64,000 bases of DNA, taken from NCBI RefSeq assembly GCF_013170845.1, contig NZ_CP033367.1:1550001-1614000 (forward strand), written 5' to 3'. Below the pieces are notes generated by a model. It saw only the letters and a program-made list of their open reading frames with translations, searched no databases and was not told the DNA's origin. The translations under genes were made by a program, and so were the position numbers. Below, piece after piece: positions 17,688 through 26,441 of the stretch. Position 1 is the first letter of the stretch; the number at the start of each line of letters is the position of its first letter. This DNA is from Mesorhizobium loti R88b. GTDB lineage: Bacteria > Pseudomonadota > Alphaproteobacteria > Rhizobiales > Rhizobiaceae.

Positions 17688-17714
17688 GCGCACTGTGTGA
17701 TTTGGAATGGCAAA

Positions 17715-17743
17715 GGCCGCCCGGAACAACCGGGCGGCCTTTT
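17715..17743 (+). terminator. Terminator of the RND operon
   Basis: A perfect 10-bp stem (GGCCGCCCGG with CCGGGCGGCC) around AACAA is followed by TTTT. It starts 28 bases after the pump gene. Confidence 0.9.
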
Positions 17744-17784
17744 GCATTGTTCCCCCGCACGACTTCAAATGCGGGGAACTCTTC

Positions 17785-17943
17785 ATGCCGATCAGCACCA
17801 TCGTCATCATCGTCCTGATCCTTGTCCTCATCGGCGCGGTGCCGGCGTGGCCGCATTCGCGCTCGTGGGGTTATGGACCGTCGGGCATTCTTGGCGTGGT
17901 ACTGGTGGTTGTCCTGGTGTTGCTGCTGATGGGGCGGCTCTGA
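17785..17943 (+). CDS. DUF3309 small membrane protein
   Basis: This 52-residue protein consists of two hydrophobic segments (STIVIIVLILVLIGAVPAWP and GILGVVLVVVLVLLLMGRL) around a short polar turn containing SRSWGYGPSG. The W-x-x-S-x-x-WGYGPSG layout is the mark of DUF3309, small membrane proteins common in Proteobacteria and of unknown function. The start follows GGGGAAC. It stands alone after the RND terminator. Confidence 0.8.
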   Translation: MPISTIVIIVLILVLIGAVPAWPHSRSWGYGPSGILGVVLVVVLVLLLMGRL

Positions 17944-17968
17944 GTTCGCGCCGCTCTCATCGTTGCGC

Positions 17969-18928
17969 TCAGGCAGCTTTCGAAGCGCCGTTCACGGTGG
18001 CGATACCGATGTCTTGCAGGGCCGCGGCGACCGCCTGATCGAGCGGTGTGTGCGGAATCTCGCCGATGATGCCTTCCAGCCGGGTCGAGGCCAGTTGATG
18101 CGGCTCGAAGCGCAGATATGACATCGAGACGATCTCGCGCCACATCGCCACGAACGGGCTGCCGGCGCGCAGCACCCACCAGGGCATCGAGGTCATCTTG
18201 AGCGGACGGCCGACGGCCTTCTCGGCGGCCGCCTTGATCTGCAGATCGGTGACCGCGTGGCCCGGAAAGTTCAGCGACTCATAGGGGCCGAGCTTGTCGA
18301 GATTCTTCGCCAGTGCGACGAAGCCAACGGCGAAATCCGGCAGATAGGCCCATTCATGCACGAGGTCGACCGGGCCGGGTGCGGTGTAGGTGCCCTTGCC
18401 GATCTTGGCGGCGACGACCAGGTCGAACCAGGAGCCGCTGCCGGTGCCGCCGAAGAAGTCGCCGGCCCGCAGAATGATGGTGCGGACGCGGCCGGCCTCG
18501 GCCTCGCTGCGGAACAGGTCTTCCATGGCGCAGCGGATGCGGCCCTTCTCTGTCGTCGGGTGGAACGGCGTGTCTTCCGTGATCACCGCCGGCATCGGCG
18601 AGCCGTAATTGTAGACGGTGCCGGGGAAGAGATGCAGCGCGCCGTTGGCATGGCAAGCGGCCATGACGTTTTCGGCCATCGGCAGGCACTTGCCCCAGTC
18701 GGTGTAGATCGGGTTGAGGCCGTTGAAGATGATGTCGACGCCCTCGGTGGCGCGGGTCAGCGATTGGCGGTCCAGCGCGTCGCCGGCAACCGCCGTGGCG
18801 CCCTTGAGTTCGGCCGGCACCTTGCCGGTGCGGGTGACAGCGCGGACGTCGAAGCCGGCATCGATAAAAGCCTTGCCGACGACGCGGCCGAGGCGGCCAT
18901 TGGCGCCGAGGATTGCGATCTTGGTCAT
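17969..18928 (-). CDS. NAD(P)-binding epimerase/reductase-like protein
   Basis: This is a 319-residue atypical short-chain dehydrogenase of the NAD-dependent epimerase or NmrA kind. The protein begins MTKIAILGANGRLGRVVG, with the GxxGxxG dinucleotide-binding loop at residues 8-14. It then has DVRAVTRTGKVPAEL, the region that picks the cofactor, and GDALDRQSLTRATEGVD, a typical acidic second motif. No classical YxxxK can be assigned with confidence, so catalysis is uncertain. The ATG at 18928 follows AGGAGAACTC; the longer frame reaches into the LysR promoter. It is divergent from the LysR gene, its likely regulator. Confidence 0.8.
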   Translation of the reverse strand: MTKIAILGANGRLGRVVGKAFIDAGFDVRAVTRTGKVPAELKGATAVAGDALDRQSLTRATEGVDIIFNGLNPIYTDWGKCLPMAENVMAACHANGALHLFPGTVYNYGSPMPAVITEDTPFHPTTEKGRIRCAMEDLFRSEAEAGRVRTIILRAGDFFGGTGSGSWFDLVVAAKIGKGTYTAPGPVDLVHEWAYLPDFAVGFVALAKNLDKLGPYESLNFPGHAVTDLQIKAAAEKAVGRPLKMTSMPWWVLRAGSPFVAMWREIVSMSYLRFEPHQLASTRLEGIIGEIPHTPLDQAVAAALQDIGIATVNGASKAA

Positions 18929-18974
18929 CTGAGTTCTCCTGTTTGGTGATTGCTGGGGTGTCGTTGTTTGCAGG

Positions 18975-19036
18975 TCGAATATCGCTCCATCACATTCGAA
19001 TAGAAATTGACTATGTCTGGACATTTGATATTCAAA
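18975..19036. promoter_or_regulatory. Cluster of three palindromes between the dehydrogenase and LysR genes
   Basis: TCGAAT and ATTCGA face each other at 18975-18980 and 18994-18999. ATGTC-TG-GACAT is at 19013-19024 and TTTGA-TAT-TCAAA at 19024-19036. The last lies just before the LysR start. Dyads of this kind in a divergent promoter are usual LysR binding sites. Confidence 0.55.
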
Positions 19037-19041
19037 AATGA

Positions 19042-19950
19042 ATGGAAGATATCGATTGGAACCTCATCAAGAGCTTCGTCACGGTCGCGGAAACCGGCAG
19101 CCTGTCGGCGGCCGCGCGCAAGCTGTCGGCCAGCCAGCCGACGCTTGGCCGTCACATCGGGGAACTGGAGCAGGCGCTCGGTGTCACCCTGTTCCGGCGC
19201 GGGCGAAGCGGCTATGCGCTGACGGAAGCCGGCGCCACGCTGTTCGAGCGCGGCAAGGCGGTGAGCGAACAGGCGAGCGGTTTTTCACTGCTGGCGCTGG
19301 GCTCGGTCGAGGCCATCGAGGGTACGGTACGCATTGCCGCCAGCGAGGTGGTGGCTGCCTATGTGCTGCCCGACATGATGGCGCGGCTCGGCATTGAGGA
19401 ACCCGGCATCGAGGTTGAGATCGTCGCCTCGAACCAAGTCGAGAACCTGCTGCGCCGAGACGCCGACATCGCCATCCGCATGGTCAAGCCGGCGCAGAAC
19501 GAGTTGGTGGCGCGCAAGGTCTGCGACATCGCGCTGTGCGCCTGCGCGGCGACATCCTATCTCGATCGGCGCGGCCGTCCGCTGGGACCGGCCGATCTCG
19601 TCGACCACGCGCTGATAGGTTTCGACCGCGGCGACGAAATAATCCGAGGCTTCAATCAGCATGGCATTCCGGTCACCCGTGGCAGTTTCCGCTTCAGGGC
19701 CGACAACCAGATCGTTTTATGGGAAGCGGTGCGGGCGGGAAACGGCATTGGCCTTGGCCAGGAGCCGCTTGCCGATCGCGATCCGCTGGTGGAGAAAGTG
19801 CTGCCCGGCCTGCCGCTGCCTGACTTGCCGGTGTGGCTGGCCATGCATCGCGACGTGCGCAGCAGCGTGCGCATCCGCCGCGTGGCTGACTTTCTCCACG
19901 AGGAGCTGAAACGCTATTCGGCGGGTGCTGGTGCGAATTCGGCGCGGTGA
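19042..19950 (+). CDS. LysR-family transcriptional regulator
   Basis: The N-terminal winged helix-turn-helix is clear: LIKSFVTVAETGSLSAAARK, LSASQPTLGRHIGELEQALG, VTLFRRGRSGYALTEAG. A two-lobe periplasmic-binding-protein-like effector domain follows (GTVRIAASEVVAAYVLPDMM and onward), for 302 residues, the normal length. It should bind the palindromes just upstream and control the divergent NAD(P)-binding protein and itself. Its 3' end overlaps the convergent MFS gene by 37 bases. The effector is unknown. Confidence 0.92.
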   Translation: MEDIDWNLIKSFVTVAETGSLSAAARKLSASQPTLGRHIGELEQALGVTLFRRGRSGYALTEAGATLFERGKAVSEQASGFSLLALGSVEAIEGTVRIAASEVVAAYVLPDMMARLGIEEPGIEVEIVASNQVENLLRRDADIAIRMVKPAQNELVARKVCDIALCACAATSYLDRRGRPLGPADLVDHALIGFDRGDEIIRGFNQHGIPVTRGSFRFRADNQIVLWEAVRAGNGIGLGQEPLADRDPLVEKVLPGLPLPDLPVWLAMHRDVRSSVRIRRVADFLHEELKRYSAGAGANSAR

Positions 19951-21089
19951 GCGAGGCCCGCCATCAGCAAGACGACAATCAGCAGCACCGACATGGCGAT
20001 GAAGATCGGGCCGAAGCTGGAATGCTCGGCGACGAAGCCGATCGCCGACGGCGCCACCAGAATGCCGGAATAGCCCATGGTGGTGACGACGCTCATGCCG
20101 GTTCCAGACGACATGCCTTCCTGGTTGCCGCCTGCCGAAAAGATGATCGGCACCATATTGGCGATGCCAAAGCCGCACAGGGCAAAGGCGGCGATGGCGA
20201 GCCAGGGGGAGGGTGACAGGCCGGCGATCAGCATGCCGGCGGCAGCGACAACAGCCGAGCCACGCAGCGTCGTCACCGCGCCAAAACGGTTGCGCACGCC
20301 GTCGCCGAAGAAGCGCATGATCGCCATGACGCCGGAGAAGGCGGCGTAGGCCAGACCGGCGACGGCAAGGTCGGCACCGAGTTCCTGCCTGAGATACAGC
20401 GCTGCCCAATCGAGTACCGCGCCTTCGGAGATCATCGTCAGCAACGCCATCAGCCCGATCAGGTAGACCAACGGGTTTGCCGGTAGGGCGAATTTATGAT
20501 GCTCGGCCGCCTGCGGCTTGTCCTCGGCGACCAGATGGCCGACGGCAAACGCGATCACCGCGAAGGCAAGCACTGTCACCACCGCGGCGTGGGCGAGATG
20601 GCCGTAGTGCTGGATGGCAAAGCCGCCGAGGCCGCCTCCGGCGAAACCGCCAAGGCTCCAGAAGCCGTGCGAGGAAGACATGATCGCGCGCGACAATTTT
20701 CGCTCCACCACCACTGCATTGGCATTCATGGCGACATCCATGCCGCCGATCGAGCCGCCGAAAATGACCATGGCAATCGCCGCCAGCGGCACGTTGGGCG
20801 CCAGCGCTACGACCAGCAGGCCAAGGCTGCCGCAAAGGGCGAACCAGCGCAGCACGGTGCGCGAGCCATGTCTGGAGATCAGATGGCCGCACCAGCTCAT
20901 CGCGGCGACGGCGCCGACGCCGAACAAGAGGATCAGCAGGCCGAGCGTGAACTTGGTGATGTCGAGCCGGGTCAGGAACACCGGGATCTGCGGCGCCCAG
21001 CTGCCGGTCAGGAAGCCATTAGCGAGGAAAATGGCCGCCACGGCCCATCGCCCGCGAATGGCAGTCTGCATGGCGTTTGGCGCGTTCAT
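19914..21089 (-). CDS. MFS transporter
   Basis: This is a 391-residue major facilitator with about 12 hydrophobic helices. Motif-like segments include GVGAVAAMSWCGHLISRHGS after helix 2 (the loop 2-3 signature) and GFWSLGGFAGGGLGGF in the middle. The family resembles the FucP/YbjJ-like group of permeases of unknown specificity. The start MNAPNAMQTAIRGRWAVAAI gives the first helix straight after. The gene is convergent with LysR and overlaps it by 37 bases. Substrate not determinable. Confidence 0.85.
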   Translation of the reverse strand: MNAPNAMQTAIRGRWAVAAIFLANGFLTGSWAPQIPVFLTRLDITKFTLGLLILLFGVGAVAAMSWCGHLISRHGSRTVLRWFALCGSLGLLVVALAPNVPLAAIAMVIFGGSIGGMDVAMNANAVVVERKLSRAIMSSSHGFWSLGGFAGGGLGGFAIQHYGHLAHAAVVTVLAFAVIAFAVGHLVAEDKPQAAEHHKFALPANPLVYLIGLMALLTMISEGAVLDWAALYLRQELGADLAVAGLAYAAFSGVMAIMRFFGDGVRNRFGAVTTLRGSAVVAAAGMLIAGLSPSPWLAIAAFALCGFGIANMVPIIFSAGGNQEGMSSGTGMSVVTTMGYSGILVAPSAIGFVAEHSSFGPIFIAMSVLLIVVLLMAGLAHRAEFAPAPAE

Positions 21090-21250
21090 AAGGCGAATCC
21101 GGTCAGAAAATGGCTTTGCGCGGCAAATTAGATCGATTCAAATTGTAGTCAAGCGCTGCCTGTGTGGAGATGCTTGGACCAAAGGTTGAAATAGGACCGG
21201 CATTGCTGATGGCGGGCTGACACCTCGGAGATTAGCCGAAACGCGCCTCC

Positions 21251-21462
21251 CTTCGTCATCCACGGGCGGAGCAAGGAGCGAAGCGACGCGGCGCAGACCC
21301 GAGGATCCATTCCGTGCCAAATGTGCGATGATACGGTGCAGAATCTGGCTTGGTGGCGCGACCTTCATTCTGAGCCGCTGTGCTTGTGCCGGCCGTCACG
21401 GCATGGATCCTAGGGTCTGCGCCGCGTCGCTTCGCTCCTTGCTCCGCCCTAGGATGACGAAG
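21251..21462. repeat. 68-bp inverted repeat element
   Basis: Arms 21251-21318 and 21395-21462 are reverse complements with 5 mismatches in 68, by eye, around a 76-base centre. The arms contain GGCGGAGCAAGGAGCGAAGC and GACGCGGCGCAGACC. Overlapping reading frames on both strands are by-products of the symmetry. It lies between the MFS start and the DUF1244 stop. No transposase and no clear target duplication are seen, so it may be a non-autonomous mobile element or a palindromic repeat. Confidence 0.85.
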
Positions 21463-21531
21463 CCGCGGAGGTTTGGTCCACACAGGCGCCGGAAGAAGGT
21501 GGTCGGCGGTCGCTCGCCGTATCAGGCCTGC

Positions 21532-21840
21532 CTAGTGATCCTTCGGCCGCCTGGCCTCAAATTCGGCCTTCTTGGCATCCGAGGCCTCGGTCTGGTTTAG
21601 TGCCTGCCACTCGGCATAGGGCATGCCGTAGACGATCTCGCGCGACTGGTCCTTGCCGAGGTCGACGCCCTCGGCGTTCGCCGCCTCGCGGTACCAGTTC
21701 GACAGGCAGTTGCGGCAGAAGCCGGCGAGATTCATCAGGTCGATGTTCTGCACGTCGTTGCGTTCTCTGAGGTGCTCGACCAGGCGCCGAAAGGCGGCGG
21801 CCTCGAAATCGCGCTTTTGCTCGTCGCTGAGTTCGGTCAT
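21532..21840 (-). CDS. DUF1244 protein
   Basis: This 102-residue protein is of the DUF1244 family, small conserved alphaproteobacterial proteins. It begins MTELSDEQKRDFEAAAFRRL, followed by HLRERNDVQNIDLMNLAGFC and RNCLSNWYREAA, the two conserved cysteines being in CRNC. It ends in VYGMPYAEW and a charged tail. Function is unknown. Its start lies 11 bases after the N-formylglutamate amidohydrolase stop, so the two should be co-transcribed. Confidence 0.88.
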   Translation of the reverse strand: MTELSDEQKRDFEAAAFRRLVEHLRERNDVQNIDLMNLAGFCRNCLSNWYREAANAEGVDLGKDQSREIVYGMPYAEWQALNQTEASDAKKAEFEARRPKDH

Positions 21841-21851
21841 TTTCCTGATCC

Positions 21852-22649
21852 TCACACCGGCCCGGTGCGCGAGCCAAACATCTTCACGACATGTATATCG
21901 GGACGGCGGTTGATCGCGTCAACGATCGGTGCCAGGCGCTCGGCCCAGGCGATCGCGCCCTTCTGGTCTGATATCAGGTCCTGGCGGATCTCGATCAATG
22001 CGTGGGCGTAGCCATTGACAATGGCATGCTTGAACATGGTGTCGCCACGCAGCGCGCCGTCATAGGGCTCGTTGTCGCCGACGACGAGGTTTTTGTCTCT
22101 GGCCAGCATGTCGATCAGCGGCCGCGCCACCCGGTCGTCAAGGTCCCACAATATGCCGACATGCCATGGGCGCTTGATGCCCTGCATGACCGGCGTGAAG
22201 GAATGCACTGAGAAGATGAAGGGTGCCTGTCCGGAAGCCTGCGCGACGGAAGCAATCATGGCGCCGACCGCGTCGTGGTAGGGCCGGTAGAAGGTGTCGA
22301 GCCGCCTTTCGCGCTCCTCGGGCGCCATCGGATAATTTCCCGGCACGACGGTTCCATCATAGAGCTGGCGAATGAGCGTCGGGTCGTCCTCGCCGCGATT
22401 GGGATCAATCAGCAGCCGCGAGAAATTGGCGATCACCGCCGGCACGCCGAGCAGGGCGGCCAGTTCGCGCGTCACCGCTTCGACGCCGATGTCGTAGGCG
22501 ATGTGGCGGTCGAACTCCGCCGAGGGCATGCCGAGGGTGCCATAGTCGTCCGGCAGGTCGCGGCGGGCATGATCGGCCAAAAGCACGGTGCCTCGCTTGC
22601 GGTCGCCCTCGACAATGTCGAAAGGCGCGAAAACTGTGGATCGGGTCAT
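21852..22649 (-). CDS. N-formylglutamate amidohydrolase family protein
   Basis: Members of this family hydrolyse N-formyl-L-glutamate, the last step of one histidine-degradation route, or related N-acyl compounds. The 265-residue protein has the expected pieces: VLLADHARRDLPDDYGTLG, then AVIANFSRLLIDPNRG, FIFSVHSFTPVMQG with the metal-site histidine, and ALIEIRQDLI with its glutamate near the end. It is followed closely by the DUF1244 gene. Other hut genes are not in the window, so a role in histidine breakdown is not shown. The first part of this gene and its upstream DNA are duplicated in decayed form at 24104-24324. Confidence 0.9.
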   Translation of the reverse strand: MTRSTVFAPFDIVEGDRKRGTVLLADHARRDLPDDYGTLGMPSAEFDRHIAYDIGVEAVTRELAALLGVPAVIANFSRLLIDPNRGEDDPTLIRQLYDGTVVPGNYPMAPEERERRLDTFYRPYHDAVGAMIASVAQASGQAPFIFSVHSFTPVMQGIKRPWHVGILWDLDDRVARPLIDMLARDKNLVVGDNEPYDGALRGDTMFKHAIVNGYAHALIEIRQDLISDQKGAIAWAERLAPIVDAINRRPDIHVVKMFGSRTGPV

Positions 22650-22692
22650 TGGCGGGAATGGTCTGTTCGCTGGCTTTCGGGACTGTCGTCAT
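22561..22692. repeat. Direct-repeat copy A (5' end of the amidohydrolase)
   Basis: This segment covers the first 30 codons or so of the N-formylglutamate amidohydrolase and about 43 upstream bases. It matches 24191-24324 in the same orientation at roughly nine positions in ten, by eye, with a 5-base gap. The reductase gene 22867-24078 lies between the copies. Confidence 0.8.
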
Positions 22693-22866
22693 ACTGTGAC
22701 GAGGATGGATTTCTTACAACCCCTTGAATTGTCAGCGATCATTTACAACACACGATAACCGTACGATTGATCCGATCATCCGGGACGGCTTCGAAAGGAT
22801 TGCTGCCATTCGTTGCGTCTAATATGGCGTGTTTCACGCGTTTGCCCAAAGGATCTCGGCCCAGCT

Positions 22867-24078
22867 ATGAAGCCGGACTCACAGACCCAGTTCGATCTCA
22901 TCGTCGTCGGTGGCGGCCCAGCCGGCAGCGCGGCCGCGTTCACCGCGGCATCTCAGGGATTTCGAACCTGCCTCATCGACAAAACTGCGTTTCCTCGGGA
23001 CAAGTTGTGCGGAGGGCTCGTCAGCGGCCGTAGCAAAGCGGTGTTCGAGGCCGTGTTTCGACGATCCTGGGATGAAAAATTGTTCGTCTCTTCGGATCGC
23101 TTGCGCTTCTATTCCAACAACAGCTTCCTGGCGGACAATACTGGTTATTCCACGCTCTATTTCACAATGCGCAAGGAATTCGACAACTACCTTCTGGAGA
23201 TCGCCAGGGAGGCCTCTGTTGATCTGAGGCTCAGCGCGGAGATCGTCAACGTCGACCTCCAAAACAACATGCTGCAACTCAAAACCGGAGAATCCTTGGC
23301 CTTCAGGTTTCTGATTGGGGCTGATGGCGTGAACAGCCAAATCGCGAAAGCCCTTTTCGGAGCCTCCTTCGATCCCAAGACCATCGGATTTGGCCTTGAA
23401 GTGGAGGTTCCACGATCCGCTATGCCTGATGCCTCAGATCGCGTGGAGATCGATTTCGGCGCCGCTCACTGGGGGTACGGCTGGATATTCCCGAAACACA
23501 AGACGTTCACAATTGGCGTTGGGGGCATTCACCGGTTCAACCCCGACCTCAAACAAAGCCTTGAGACGTACCTGTCATACAAGAATCTCGCGATCGCCGA
23601 CTACAGGGTAAAGGGCCAGTATATTCCCTTTGGGGATTTCCGAAGGACGCCTGGAAGAGGCAATATTCTCCTCTGCGGCGACGCTGCCGGGGTCGTGGAT
23701 CCAATAACAGGCGAAGGAATCGCTTACGCGATGGAGACGGGGGCCGCGGCGGCCAACGCGGTTCTTTCCTCCAATGAGAAAGGCGTCGGATCATCCGCGC
23801 TGCAGGAATATGGTGGCGAATACTCGAAAATCTCCGCCAGCCTGCGGCAGGCCAACATTTTGAGATATTTTATCTTTCCGAAGCTTGTCCATAAACCCTT
23901 CGCCTGGGCCTTTGCCGATGCAAGCACTCTGCAGAACGGATATCTGGATATCTTGGCAGGAAGGCATGGCTACAACGCTTTGTATGGCCTTTTTCTGCGC
24001 CAAGTCACGAAGGCTGCTCGCAAGGCTTTGATCTACTCGTCGCGAAAATTCCTTGGCATGCTGCGAATTGGCAGATGA
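22867..24078 (+). CDS. Geranylgeranyl-reductase-family FAD-dependent oxidoreductase
   Basis: This 403-residue flavoprotein has an N-terminal dinucleotide motif IVVGGGPAGSAAAF at about residue 10, CGGLVSGR after the first domain, RFLIGADGVNSQIAK, and the second FAD-binding stretch CGDAAGVVDPITGEGIAYAM near residue 270. This order fits the geranylgeranyl reductase/FixC-like family, which reduces prenyl chains or oxidises aromatic rings. The G+C content is visibly lower than in its neighbours, and codons such as TTT, AAA and ATA are more frequent. Duplicated amidohydrolase DNA flanks it. These signs suggest transfer. The start at 22867 gives the usual short leader; no strong ribosome site is seen. 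Substrate unknown. Confidence 0.85.
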   Translation: MKPDSQTQFDLIVVGGGPAGSAAAFTAASQGFRTCLIDKTAFPRDKLCGGLVSGRSKAVFEAVFRRSWDEKLFVSSDRLRFYSNNSFLADNTGYSTLYFTMRKEFDNYLLEIAREASVDLRLSAEIVNVDLQNNMLQLKTGESLAFRFLIGADGVNSQIAKALFGASFDPKTIGFGLEVEVPRSAMPDASDRVEIDFGAAHWGYGWIFPKHKTFTIGVGGIHRFNPDLKQSLETYLSYKNLAIADYRVKGQYIPFGDFRRTPGRGNILLCGDAAGVVDPITGEGIAYAMETGAAAANAVLSSNEKGVGSSALQEYGGEYSKISASLRQANILRYFIFPKLVHKPFAWAFADASTLQNGYLDILAGRHGYNALYGLFLRQVTKAARKALIYSSRKFLGMLRIGR

Positions 24079-24103
24079 GCCGATGTGGTGGGGTTGAATG
24101 TTC

Positions 24104-24324
24104 GCGACCTGGTTTCGGCGATAGCAAGGGATGCTGCGATATGTGGCTGCCGAAGGCCGCTGCTGGCAGGTCGAGGCGTCGGGCAGGCCGCGGCGGGCAT
24201 GATCGGCCGAAAGCGCCTCGCTTACGGTCGCCCTCGACAATGTCGAAGGGCGCAAAAACTGTGGATCGGGCTGTTGGCGGGAAATGGTCTGTTCGCTGGC
24301 TTCCGGGGAGGGTGCTATCGTCAT
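24104..24324 (-). pseudogene. Decayed 5' fragment of N-formylglutamate amidohydrolase gene (copy B)
   Basis: From 24191 to 24324 the DNA is nearly the same as 22561-22692, in the same orientation, and weaker similarity goes back to about 24104. A 5-base deletion breaks the frame, and the start codon (CAT on the plus strand in copy A) has become TGT, so it cannot be expressed as this protein. The rest of the gene is absent. The remaining bases up to the DUF1036 start show nothing recognisable. Confidence 0.75.
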
Positions 24325-24489
24325 TCTACGAAGACGACGCTTGCGCAATGCCGTTGTTTGGCCAAGGTTTCCCGGGAAATCTGGCAGAAGTCGGCGAATT
24401 GTGCGCCGGAGCCTTCTTAAATCGATTGGAATTGTACAAAACGGCGCGTTGACATGCGCCCGGACTTTTCCGAAAAGGGGCGCAGAGAG

Positions 24490-25008
24490 ATGTTGATGTG
24501 GTTCTTGAGGGGTTTCGGAATGGGTTCCGCCGGCAGGCAGCGCATGCGCTCCGCCTTTGCCATGCCGCTCCTGATCCTGACCGTGGGCTTCTCGGCGATG
24601 GTCATGGCCTCGCCGGCGCGTGCCGATTTCCGCGTCTGCAACGCCACACAGAACCTGGTCGGTGTCGGCATCGGCTATCGCGCCAAGGCCGGCTGGATCA
24701 CCGAGGGCTGGTGGCACATCGAAGGATCGAGCTGCAAGACGTTGATCGAAGGGCCGCTGTCATCAAGGTTTTACTATCTTTATGCAGAAGACGCTGAGCG
24801 CGGTGGACGCTGGGACGGCCCGATCAACATGTGCGTGGCTGAAAAAGAGTTCAAGATCGCCGGCGTAAACGACTGCGTAGCCCGGGGCTTCCAGCGCGCC
24901 GGATTTCAGGAATATGACACGGGCGAACAGGCAAGCTGGATGGTCCAGCTGACCGATGAGCCCGCAACGGGAGGCGCTCCAGCCGCCCCGGGAACCAACA
25001 GTCAATGA
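24490..25008 (+). CDS. DUF1036 protein, exported
   Basis: This DUF1036 protein of about 172 residues is predicted to be exported. A hydrophobic signal (FAMPLLILTVGFSAMVMAS) ends in SPARA-DF, a fine signal-peptidase site. The mature part has FRVCNATQNLVGVGIGYRAK, GWITEGWWHIEGSSCKTL and SRFYYLYAEDA, the standard domain order, with conserved cysteines. Function is unknown. Several in-frame ATGs exist (24454, 24490, 24496); I took 24490, but the ribosome site is weak. The stop overlaps the pyruvate kinase start by four bases (ATGA), implying translational coupling. Confidence 0.85.
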   Translation: MLMWFLRGFGMGSAGRQRMRSAFAMPLLILTVGFSAMVMASPARADFRVCNATQNLVGVGIGYRAKAGWITEGWWHIEGSSCKTLIEGPLSSRFYYLYAEDAERGGRWDGPINMCVAEKEFKIAGVNDCVARGFQRAGFQEYDTGEQASWMVQLTDEPATGGAPAAPGTNSQ

Positions 25009-26441
25009 GACGCAGCCGCAAGGTCAAGATCCTAGCCACAATCGGTCCGGCCTCCTCGTCCGAGGAGATGCTGAAGAAATTGTTCGAAGCGGGCGCCGAC
25101 GTGTTCCGCATCAATATGAGCCATACCGACCATGAGCTGATGCGCACGCTGGTCGGCCGCATCCGCGCCGTCGAGGAACAGGTCGGCCGGCCGATCGGCA
25201 TCCTCGCCGACCTGCAAGGCCCCAAGCTTCGGGTCGGCAAGTTTGCCAATGGCAAGGAAGTGCTGACGCAGGGCCAGACCTTCACGCTCGACGACAATCC
25301 GGAGCCCGGCACCTCGACCAGGGTCTATCTGCCGCATCCGGAAATCCTGAGCTCGGTCGAGGCCGGCCATCGCCTGCTGATCGACGACGGCAAGCTCGAA
25401 CTGAAGGCGGTGAAGAGCGACGGCAAGTCGATCACCTGCACGGTCGTTGCCGGCACCACGATTTCCGACAAGAAGGGCGTCAGCCTGCCCGATACCGACC
25501 TGCCGGTCGGTGCGCTGACCGAAAAGGACCGCAAGGACCTTGACGCGGTGCTTGCCACCGGCGTCGACTGGGTCGCGCTGTCTTTCGTGCAGCGGCCGGA
25601 AGATCTGGCCGAAGCGCGCAAGATCGCGCGCGGCCGGGCGCTGATCATGGCCAAGATCGAAAAGCCGCAGGCCGTCGCCCGGCTGGCCGAGATCATCGAA
25701 CTGTCCGACGCGCTGATGGTCGCCCGTGGTGATCTCGGTGTCGAGATGCCGCTCGAGGCCGTGCCCGGCATCCAGAAGCAGATCACGCGCGCCGCGCGCC
25801 GCGCCGGCAAGCCGGTGGTGGTCGCCACGCAGATGCTGGAATCGATGATCACAGCACCGGTGCCGACCCGCGCCGAAGTCTCCGACGTCTCCATCGCCGT
25901 CTTCGAAGGTGCCGACGCCATCATGCTGTCGGCGGAATCGGCGGCGGGTGCTTATCCCGTTGAAGCCGTGGCAATGATGAACCGCATCGCCACCAAGGTC
26001 GAAACCGACCCGACCTATGCCGGCATCATCAACGCGCAGCGCTCCGAGCCGGAAGCAACCGGCGCCGACGCCATTTCATTGGCCGCCCGCGAGATCGCCG
26101 AGACGCTGAAACTGGCGGCGATCATCACCTACACGGCGTCCGGCACCACCGGGCTGCGGGCCGCGCGCGAACGGCCGCAGGTGCCGATCATCGCGCTGTC
26201 GCCGATCCTCAACACGGCGCGGCGGCTGTCGCTTTTATGGGGCACGCATTGCGTGGTCTCGCCCGATGCCACCGATCTCGACGACATGGTCAATCGCGCC
26301 TGCCGCATCGCGCTGGAAGAAGAGTTCGGCAAGCCGGGCGACCGCGTCATCATCACGGCCGGCGTGCCGCTGAGGACGCCCGGCTCGACCAACATGCTGC
26401 GCATCGCCTATGTCGGGTCGGAAGCGCAGGGCAGCCGGTAA
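25005..26441 (+). CDS. pyk: Pyruvate kinase
   Basis: This enzyme converts phosphoenolpyruvate and ADP to pyruvate and ATP, the last glycolytic step. The 478-residue protein has KILATIGPASSSEE at the start, VFRINMSHTDHE, ADLQGPKLRVG, the catalytic lysine in IMAKIEKPQAV near residue 217, the metal-binding MVARGDLGVEMP, and VATQMLESMI with PTRAEVSDV. The C-terminal allosteric domain is present (ITYTASGTTGLRAARERPQV). It overlaps the DUF1036 gene by four bases, a pairing often seen in rhizobia. Confidence 0.97.
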   Translation: MRRSRKVKILATIGPASSSEEMLKKLFEAGADVFRINMSHTDHELMRTLVGRIRAVEEQVGRPIGILADLQGPKLRVGKFANGKEVLTQGQTFTLDDNPEPGTSTRVYLPHPEILSSVEAGHRLLIDDGKLELKAVKSDGKSITCTVVAGTTISDKKGVSLPDTDLPVGALTEKDRKDLDAVLATGVDWVALSFVQRPEDLAEARKIARGRALIMAKIEKPQAVARLAEIIELSDALMVARGDLGVEMPLEAVPGIQKQITRAARRAGKPVVVATQMLESMITAPVPTRAEVSDVSIAVFEGADAIMLSAESAAGAYPVEAVAMMNRIATKVETDPTYAGIINAQRSEPEATGADAISLAAREIAETLKLAAIITYTASGTTGLRAARERPQVPIIALSPILNTARRLSLLWGTHCVVSPDATDLDDMVNRACRIALEEEFGKPGDRVIITAGVPLRTPGSTNMLRIAYVGSEAQGSR

